Shown here piece after piece: positions 55,573 to 64,000 of a stretch of 64,000 bases of DNA; position 1 is the first letter of the stretch; every line of letters begins with the position of its first letter. Below the pieces are notes generated by a model. That model did not search any database and was not told where the DNA came from. It saw nothing but the letters and a program-made list of their open reading frames with translations. Made by a program: the position numbers and the translations under genes. Source of the stretch: Pilatotrama ljubarskyi (lineage: Eukaryota; Basidiomycota; Agaricomycetes; Polyporales; Polyporaceae); contig MU277699.1 of assembly GCA_022385805.1 (NCBI GenBank), positions 178,092-242,091 of the forward strand, given 5' to 3'.

Positions 55573-58369
55573 ATGGCCGCCTCAAGACACTCTGGGCATC
55601 TGGTGCCTCCTCTGTTTGGCCGGGATGCAGTCGAAGACTTCGAACGTTCCGGAAGGACGATCTCCCTCGCAGTGAATCCGAGAGATGATAACCTTGCTAT
55701 CTACCCCACTCTTAACGTGAGTGACTCGCTGTACTTCGTCCACAACAGGGCTCCGTATTCAGAGGTGGCTGCAGACAAGCCCCCACGTTCTTAGGTCACA
55801 AGGCACGTCCTATCCGAAGGAGCAGCAAATCTACTTCGCGAGCAGGGAACAAGCACCGCTGTCTGAGCGGAGAGTGGTATGTCTACGGAGGCCTACGGCG
55901 GAAGCACGGCGAATGACGCTCTGCAGTTCATCACGGATACTTCTGTGATCTTCGCTGCTGTCCAGACTCTGCTCAGAGCTGCTCGTTCCAACAAGGTCGA
56001 ACTGTCAGTATTCACTATATTTGGCCTACTCGACTCATGTGGCCTAAACCCGATGTTAGGCTGCGAAACGACGAGAACCTGAGGGCACTTGGCAAGTTGG
56101 CGAACGACTACATCAACTTCTGCAAAGAGTGCTGCTTGTATGCATCGGTATGTCTTGCGTTTATCCCGATATTCCTCCACTTTCTCAATCAGCGCTTTTG
56201 TTTAGCAAAACATCTCGCGCGCGGAACCGTTGCAATTCGATGCCGAGCACTATCGTTGCCTGTGGACCTGCTTCTCGCTGTTCAGTGTCCTGTACTTGCC
56301 AGAACCTGGATACGAAGATGCTCCCGTCGGGGATGAGCTTATGGAGTGGTTGAATACACATTTCATTCAGCCATCGACGCAGGAAGGCGACGAACTCAGT
56401 AGCCAAGAGCGGCCATGGGAGGATCCCGCGTTCTGGCCCTACCTGATAAGGTTAGCACACAACTATGCACCCTGCTGGACCACCACTCATAACCATCGAT
56501 AGGACGTCGTTGAGGGGCCTTTCGAAGGCGTCAGCGTTCTTCTTGAACGTACTGGGTCAACATCCCTCCACGTACCTGCAAAGTTTGGCAGAACAGTTGT
56601 CGCCCCTCCTCACCAACCACCCGCGACTGCACCAATTCTCCGCCGAGCGCGATTTCGCAGTTGCCTCGCGGCGATGGAAAGACAAGGTCAAGACCCTGCG
56701 GATAGAGCTCGACCGTGTCCCGGTCAGCGAGCGGGACGACGGCTTCGAGAACTGGTGGGACAGATTTAGCGACATCGTCGGCATCCTGGAAGGGCGGGGC
56801 GATGTCGTCAAGAGAGTGTGCACGGAGCTCGGTGCAGATTGGAAGGAGGTGTGCTCCGTATGGGGAATCTTCATCGACACGAGGTTGCGACGGCAAGACC
56901 TGCCGTGAGTTGCGCGGTCACCGCTCCCATGCCAAGTCGTGACACTAATTGGGGGCCCCGGACAGCGAAATCGTTGCGCAGGTCTTGGACGAGATGCCGC
57001 CGGATCCCACGGACCGAGAGGACATGGTTCATTCTGCCCTATTCCTCGGAAGACCGACCCAAGCACTTTCAGAAGCAGCTCGACTTGACATCTGGCTAGC
57101 GGCACACCTGGCCGACCTCATGGAACCGATCGAACTCATCGATCCTGATCCAGACGAGTAAGGTCATATCATCCGTTCGTATTGACCTCAGCTGATGACG
57201 AACTGCAAGCGCCGAGCTGTCTCTGCGGCAGCATTACATACTCGACTACGCGGGATACCTCCACCGCGACCCGGCGCTGTGGCGCATTACTGTCGACTAC
57301 ATGTATTCGTGCGGAGAGGTTGGGCATGGCATGGCAGACGAAGTGCTGATGCGCGTGCCGCTACGTCTGGAGATACCGAAGGACGCCGATGCAGCAGGGG
57401 AAGAAGCTGTTCGTATACGTGCCGGGCATCTTGCGGGCGTCCTCAAGGATGTGAACGAGACGTGCTTCGAATATCAGAGAGAGGAGATCCGGCGGATGGT
57501 CTGCAGGGTAAGCGGCCACATCCGCAGCATGAGAGTTCGTTGCGACTGAACCGTGAGTGTAGATCGCTGCGCAGACCTTCATCAAGGAAAAGGCATTCGG
57601 TCTGGCGATCTCCTACTATACCTCGGCAGAGGCCTGGGCTGGCCTGGGGAGGGTAGTCGACCTGGTTCTAGAGGAGTACATCTCACAAGGCACGTCGTCC
57701 GCCTCGTTCTCACACACAATACAGGCGGTATTGATCGCCTCACGACGCTCCTTCCGTACAGGTCCCGACCACTTCGCGAGGCTGGTCGCAAACATCGCAC
57801 CGTCGCTGCATGGTCTGCGCGCGGATGCCGGAGCGAAGATCCCTGCACCAGGGGTCTTCACCCACCGTCTGATGTTCGCCGTGCGATTTGCGGAGTTCCA
57901 CCAACGGCGTGCCAGCGGGGATGGCCGCGGTGCGGCCCTGGACGTCGTGACCATGTTTCGGGAAGAGATCGTGCCGAAGTCCTGGTGGGCGGTACTCTTG
58001 TGCGACGCCCTCGAGCTCCTGCGGGATGGTAAGTGCTCTTGCTGGTCTCTACACCTGCGCAGTGGCGTATGCATAGACAGCCGGCTGACCACTAACTCTA
58101 TCCCGCTCTTCGCCCGGCTAACTGCAGGCGGCACAATGTTCTTCACGTCCAACGAGGCGTGCCTTCTGATCCAGAAGCTGGAGGAACTGCACATCGCGGT
58201 GGGACAAGGCGCTGGGGATGACTATCTGCCCGTCCTGTGCCGAGTGACAAGGAGGGGTGAGAAACACGCCCTGCAGCGGCTGGCGGTCGTGAGACTCTCG
58301 CTGGCGAAATACTACGCCCGCTGTGGGGCTCTCGGTGTCGGGGGGAGGCCGGGCGGCTGGAGTTACTGA
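55573..58369 (+). CDS. NUP85: nucleoporin NUP85
   Basis: Multi-exon gene from an ATG at 55573 (MAASRHSGHLVPPLFGRDAV) to a TGA at 58367-58369. Fungal Nup85 features run through successive exons: FITDTSVIFAAVQTLLRAAR, LANDYINFCKECCLY, HYRCLWTCFSLFSVLYLPEP, LRGLSKASAFFLNVLGQHP, QHYILDYAGYLHRDPALWRI, ACEVGHGMADEVLMRVPL-like and AQTFIKEKAFGLAISYYTSA. It is an alpha-helical scaffold protein of the Y (Nup84) complex of the nuclear pore. The end is GGWSY. The first introns (55717 to about 55850 and near 55885) are the least certain: exon 2 must start at an acceptor near 55825-55832 to keep frame with IYFASREQAPLSERRV. Confidence 0.85.
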
Positions 58370-61300
58370 GGCGATTGTGGATATCTGTACATAGCACACA
58401 TATCGCAGCATGCATGCCGTGACTGCGGTGCAGTGATATTGACATGCGATATTTTGATGAAACACACGGTCCCATGGTTCCACTAGCTATCTGAGCGAAG
58501 TCAGCAGGCGGATGGACCCTTGGAGAGCGTTCGGAGCGGATGGCGCGATTCGATGACAGTCTTCCCGAGAGAGGAAATTGTATGGATGGATACGACGATA
58601 AGATTCACGAGGACCGTCCGTACAGGCAGTCGGTAGCTAACTTGTGTAAGGTTAGACCGCAAAGTGGACCAAGGGGCAGGGTCAAAAGAGGGCGAGAAGA
58701 GGGGCGTGGAGCTTAGGAGGGACAACTTTGGATCAGGGGCCTTGGGATGTGCGGGACCATCGGCCAGGGCAAGCGGACAGCGAGGCGAACCTGTCCGTGA
58801 CCATATAGCGGGGGAATTCCTCCCAAATCTTCCACACCCCGACGGGTGGAAGGCGGGCTAAGGTTCAGTCGGGGAAGCAGCGGTGACAGTGAAGATCTGC
58901 GGCAGGGCCCATTGCAACACGGCATACGCATAGTCAACGGGCAGCTGGAACCTCTGGAGGTCTGGGACAGAGCGGGACGAGCAGGAAGCGGGGGGTGGAA
59001 GGAGCCAAGATGTGGGGTGATCTGGAGGACCGCCGAGACGGGATGAAAGGGCTCGCATGCCGTCGGGGTACGTGATGAAGATACGCACGATGTGTCCAAC
59101 AGAAACCGCCCTTTTAGAACCACGTCTACCCGGATCCAGAGTGCCCCGAGGCGATGACCATGTGGTGCGCGAGTGTCGGCGTTTCCGAGGGTCAGGCAGG
59201 CAGTTTGAGACCGTTCAAGCGAGCATGAGATGCGGCTGGGTAGCGGCGATGTCTGCATTGAGGATATGTCACCGCAGACGGATGGATACGAGCTGCAAGC
59301 GAAGCTACGGAGGGAGAGAGACACACGGTCGCTAAGCAGAGTGGCTGAGGAAAGGGCCTGCGGAGCGTTCCCTGCAGCTATGACCCGTAGGGCGTCCACG
59401 ATGTTCCACCTCCATCTACGTTGGTGCCCTCGAGCCTTCCCGCCTACCGGCCTGTCGACGATGTTACGCAAGATCGGAGAGCCCCGAGGCCACAGCGGTC
59501 AGGATTATGAAGCAAGATACGGGGCAGACCGAGAGGACAATTCACAACGAGGAGTGAGTGATTTGCAGCTTGGTTGCGCTCGACACCCCGTTCGGGCGCT
59601 CGCAAGTGGATCCGCAGCTTGCCCGCCACTGCTCGCAAAGGTTGGTACCGGAGAACAGACAGCCACGACGGCCTCCATTAGCGGGTACAGATCTGAGTTA
59701 TTCAAGACGCAAAAGGCGAGATGTGCTGGGGAGAGGGGCGCGACGAGGGCTGGAAATGCAGCACGCGCGGCGGTCAAACAAAGGGCGCGCGCTGCGAGCA
59801 TCCCATGCGGTGCGGCGCATTGTCATCTCTGCAGATCTGGACACCATCGAGCCCGCGGCGCCGACGACCCGGACCACGGCCTCGAGCCACACATCTGGAC
59901 TGTGGGTGGCTCACGAGATGGCTTGATCGACGCCTAGCACTGCCAGGGCGTCGCGCCCCGTCGGCCGTCCTCTCGTCTTTTTGCACTTGTCCGGCGCGCC
60001 CTCGCCTCCGAGTCCCGTTGGCACCGGCCGCAGCCCTTCTTCCCCGGCTCTTCTTTGCTCAACACTCGGGCATTCTGCTTGCGGCTCCCAGTCTTGGCGG
60101 AACCATATGCCTCCCAGACGACGACGGCACTGTCCTAGAACAGACGGCGCGCGATAGTCCGTCCCCACGACGCGGATCATCCTCATCCCTGGCTGCTCTG
60201 GTACGTTCCCTTGTTCGCACGTCAGGCGGTTCGTCCTTTCATGCCGCATCCATGCCTGGGCTGCCCCGCCGTAGCCTTTCGCCGCATACATCGTCCGAGG
60301 GCACATATGTGCCCCGCTAGCTGCGGCGGGGCAACCCTGGTCCTTGCGATCGAGTGAAAGTGGCTTCGAGTGAAAGTGGCTTCTTCAAATTTTCCTTCAG
60401 GCCCTGGGTCCGTGCGCAGGCTGCAGCTGGCATGCTGCAGATCGGGGCGTACCGGTCATTGAACGTAGGCGATGACTCTATGCTCCGTTGGTTTCCGTGG
60501 TGTGCCGGATACTGCACTTCGGGCAGACCGGGGTCTCAGAGACATCCTCCGGGAGGGAACCTTTCGTGCTCAGAGCGCAAGGATGTAGCCTACGTACCTC
60601 AGTGGAGAACTAGCCATTGTTGGACTTGGTTGCAATGTCATGGCATCCCGCGCGCCTGAGTCGGTGTGCACCTCGGACAGCCATGTCTGCCGACCGCGGT
60701 GGTCGCGACTGCTGCAGGCCTTTTGCACAGTCATGGATGAAGCCTATGCTGTACTCCCGTTGGCACAGCCTGGTGCTGTGCACGGCCGCACGCAAGCCAG
60801 TCCTCCTGAAGGGCCGCACTCTCGGTAAGTTATCACATCAAAGGAGGACAAGACGACGAACGAAAGTGTAACAGGTCATCCACCGGACAACCCCGAATTC
60901 CGGAAGGCCGTCGATTGCGGAGTCCTGCGCCAGCGAAGGGACGTTGTGTGTGAGCGTTGGGGGAGTACGTGGGCAGGCGAGGAAACTGTCAGCGAGGTAA
61001 GGAGCGAGCCTACTTATACTTTGCGCTCGGATGAACTAAGAATACCGGAATGCGCCAGCCTAGGGTGTGCGGGTTTGTGTACGACCGTGTACGCACATGT
61101 TCGCTGGAGCAGGATGCATCTGCATTGCCAAGCCGAGTGATCAGATCTCAGACCTTCGGCCGGGGCCAACGGACGTGCTTCCGAGCGTGGCAGAACCCAG
61201 TGCCAGGCTCTGGGTTCGCGCTGGCTTGCGTAGCGTTCAAGCCTAAAGCCGCCGCTCTAAAGTCGTCGCGGCTGCACTGACGGGTTTGACTTCCTGGACC

Positions 61301-64000
61301 GCCGTAAGGCAGACGACGGCAGCATGGCGCGATGTGCCCACACTGCTAATATACGATTGGCCGCTCGCAGTCGAGGCTGGTAGTGGACATGCCCGAAGCC
61401 ATGGCAAGGGACTCGGAGGAAGAGGCTTTGTACGGAGGTGCAAGGGAGCGGCGTTGCAAACCGTTGTCTGACGCCCGTCTCTCCACATCCATCATCCGGT
61501 CGGCGACGCTCGCCCTGTCTTACGCGCGGTGAATACGGCAGGCCTCCGCTGGAGTCCTGCCGGGGCGCCGGGGCCATAATCGCCCGCCTTCCACGAAGCG
61601 AACGCCTCGCCTCACGAGTCCTCGACGACGTTCCGTCAGCCCTCTTGCATTTCGCCCTCGCTGAACCTATCCTGTCCCAACGCCGATAAACGTCTCCTTC
61701 AGGCCTGTCTGGGCTCATGCTGAATGGGGTCACAAGGCCGCATATGCTCTTTTGAAAGACGATCTCGCTTCCCCAGCCTGCAACACAATATCCGCGTGAG
61801 GACCCTGGCCGATCTGCATGTCGACGAGTTTGAGAGGATGTCGATGCTGAATGAAGCGTACCGTGCCCGTGGTAAGTTGCTCCTTTCCCTCACGAGAGGT
61901 GATCATTGGTCTAGCTCCCGGCACTCGTCCGTGTTGGTCAGCTTGTCGTGGCTGGCGGCATGCCTGGGATCCTCTGGGCAGCACGGATGCACACGGTGCC
62001 CGATGCGATGCGACGATGTTTCGTGCCAGGACGAAGGTCGCCGCTGTGAAGCTGCGGTCTTTCTCGTTCTTCCTTCCTTCTGCGCCTCTGCGCCCTGCCC
62101 TTGCTCTCCGTATCGGACATTGTCGTCCGTGTCAGTATCAGTCCCTGTCTTTGCAAACGTTCCAGGTCCCTGCGCATCGCGTCCCATGACATCGTACCCT
62201 GCCAGACTCGACGATGCTAGCATCAGTCTCGTGGATACTCGTCAAGTCTGCGTACATCCTGCGCCCGGTCTCTTCAACACGCCGCCCCTACTCCAGGTTG
62301 CACCTCTTAGTCATCCGCTGCACCATCAGCATACGGCATCGTAATTGAATATCGTAGTCACGCCTCAGGCTCGTCGTTGCTGGTCAATCGCTCGTGTTCC
62401 TTCCGTGCTGCAGCCTTCGTGACCGACTGACCACGTTCTTTAGATATAGGACTGCGTCTTTGCGGATGCACGACGATGGCATAACTTCTCTCTGAGCATT
62501 TGTGCCGTCCTTCGCCTTCGATTACGGTTTCTTCTCTTCTCTTATCATTCCCCTGCAGCTCTGATGACCACCCCTCGAACGTCGCTCGCCTGGGGAACTA
62601 CTCGGTGGACACCCTTCTGCTCCTTATCAGTGCCATGGGTCACTCCCGGGGCTGCCGCCAGCCCATATCGTTGGTCGTCTGGAGTCACACCTTGGAAGTC
62701 CTGATCAAGGTCCGGGAGCCTGGCGCGTTGTCGAGGCCACTAGTCGTCCGCGTCATCCCTCAAGACTTCCGACCTCGCCGCAATTGTGCTCCACTGACGC
62801 TGGTGCCAGCCTGCCAGGGCCTGTTTAGCTCCCCGATGCCCGAAGCTGTCTTCGGGAGCTGGGCTCTGGACCACGACTCCTCGTGCGACCTTCTAGCCGC
62901 AAAAGCTCTAGACTCTCAGGGCGTGGCTCCGAGCAGTGCGGTAGCGGGCTGTTTCGCTCCTCGCTGTGGGCCGACATAGTATCCGAGATCTCCACAGACG
63001 GTCGCGTAGATCGGCGACCAAGTTCGAGTCTACTGACGCATGCTGTCCAACTCAGGAAGAGATTGCTCATGGACGGAGAGTGTCGTGTGCGGCACTGGCC
63101 AGGAAGCTCGGGATAGATTCTTCTGTCAGAAGCGGCGTAAGCGTGATAGTGTCCCGGTCGACAGGTAAGAATCACTTCCTTTACCTGCCATCAGGCCTCC
63201 CCTTAGCGCTCCCGAAGTTTCCGATGTTGCAGCCTCCTGGTGCGACGCGCCTTGTCGACCGGTTCCACAACAAATTGGTGTGTCACTTAAACATGATTTT
63301 CCCGCGTCGTGTTCTTTACCCACCCCTCGATCTCTTGCATAGGCTACGGAATGTCACGATCCCCGAAGGTCAATCGCTATATCCCATGCCTCGCTGTATT
63401 CCGACTAGTACAAATTCGGGTCACCCATCATGTCTACCTATGGGCCTGCCAGCTTTGCGACGACAAAGCCCTCTGCTGCCCTTTGATCAGAATGGAAAGT
63501 AAGTCCGCATGTGCGTAGTATCTGGAAGCTTGATAATAAATATCTGTCGATGTTGCTAGCACGTGCATATGAAGCCCGCCTGTAGCACCCTCGAAGTACA
63601 AGATTCAAAGTTAAGAGCGTCACGCGTAGCACAGTCACATTACTGGGCGGCATGGACTCGAACGAAGTCGTGGCGCCGGATGTCGATGCTCGCCGGACGT
63701 TTCCTCCGAGCCCCTGCCCAAGGCGCGCCGTCGACATGATCTGCCAGGGTTAATTGGCAGCACCTCTCATGAAGCATCTCTTGTTGAAGATGAGTGGCTG
63801 ATCCGCCTTCGTCGATCTCCTTTTCCCTCCCAGTAAGTAACTCACGTCGTGTAGCGCATTTGACAGTGACGGGAGCCGAGCCCCAGGCTATGGTAACCTG
63901 AAGTTTATATTCGCGAGCATCACCTCCCCAGACACTTACCGTATCCTCCTAACCACCGCATTAGACATCGGTGCCAGATGCTGATCGAGCCCAAAACAAT
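58370..64000. other. 5.6 kb without a supported gene, probably degenerate repeats
   Basis: Many open frames of 60-250 codons overlap on both strands without intron structure or family motifs. A plus-strand stretch at 59057-59335 (PSGYVMKIRTMCPTETALLE, then DDHVVRECRRFRG) faintly resembles the region after the RNase H domain of fungal non-LTR retroelements, with a single Cys/His cluster. This is a weak relic call. A 16-bp tandem duplication lies at 60351-60382. The right edge may cut into a gene whose body is outside the window. Confidence 0.4.
60351..60382. repeat. 16-bp direct tandem duplication
   Basis: CGAGTGAAAGTGGCTT occurs twice in immediate succession. Confidence 0.9.

Noticed and set aside
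58713..59471. 252-codon minus-strand open frame
   Set aside because: Ser/Pro/Arg-rich, no family features, no splice structure, and overlapped by equally long plus-strand frames in G/C-rich DNA.

Overview
The window looks like nuclear DNA of an agaricomycete basidiomycete, most likely a wood-decay fungus (polypore-type); the order is an inference. The support is: closely packed genes on both strands, many canonical GT..AG introns of about 50-70 nt, moderately high GC, eukaryotic housekeeping genes (PP2A B subunit, COX9, EMC5, NNF1, NUP85), and families common in this group (F-box and LRR proteins, a cytochrome P450, an orphan multi-pass membrane protein, an Egh16-like secreted protein, a 51-residue Cys-rich protein).

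Layout. 1-2.6 kb: a minus-strand Ty3/gypsy element with gag and the start of pol (retropepsin), cut by the left edge. 3.30-4.02 kb: a non-autonomous DNA transposon with 26-bp perfect terminal inverted repeats and TA ends. 4.3-13.2 kb: Egh16-like secreted protein (+), PP2A B55/CDC55 (-), COX9 (+), an ER-type DnaJ protein (-), and an FBXO9-like F-box protein (+). 13.2-15.6 kb: repeat-like DNA with a second long inverted repeat. 15.6-22.5 kb: P450 (+), a multi-pass membrane protein (+), a small conserved protein (-), and EMC5 (+), the last two divergent across 213 bp. 23.0-35.8 kb: five dispersed genes for small Gag-like proteins, four with a C-terminal membrane helix, flanking a sterol/diacylglycerol acyltransferase (ARE-type) and an assimilatory nitrate reductase. 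36.9-46.5 kb: F-box protein, secreted beta-propeller, DCR2-like phosphatase, coiled-coil protein. 47.2-58.4 kb: tRNA-Asp with a 10-nt intron, kinetochore NNF1, an LRR-like protein without an F-box, a RING ubiquitin ligase, a 51-residue Cys-rich protein, and NUP85. 58.4-64.0 kb: no gene I can support, probably degenerate repeats.

The genes do not form an operon or an obvious metabolic cluster. Nitrate reductase is present without a nitrate transporter or nitrite reductase beside it. The most unusual content is the local family of Gag-like proteins: five members within 13 kb share an N-terminal hydrophobic-P-x-H-(L/F) motif, a central (D/E)ELC-type motif, and in four cases a tail anchor. This looks like a domesticated and amplified retrotransposon capsid domain. 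Exon boundaries below were read by eye from splice motifs and frame continuity; coding lengths that divide by three after joining are stated where I checked them.
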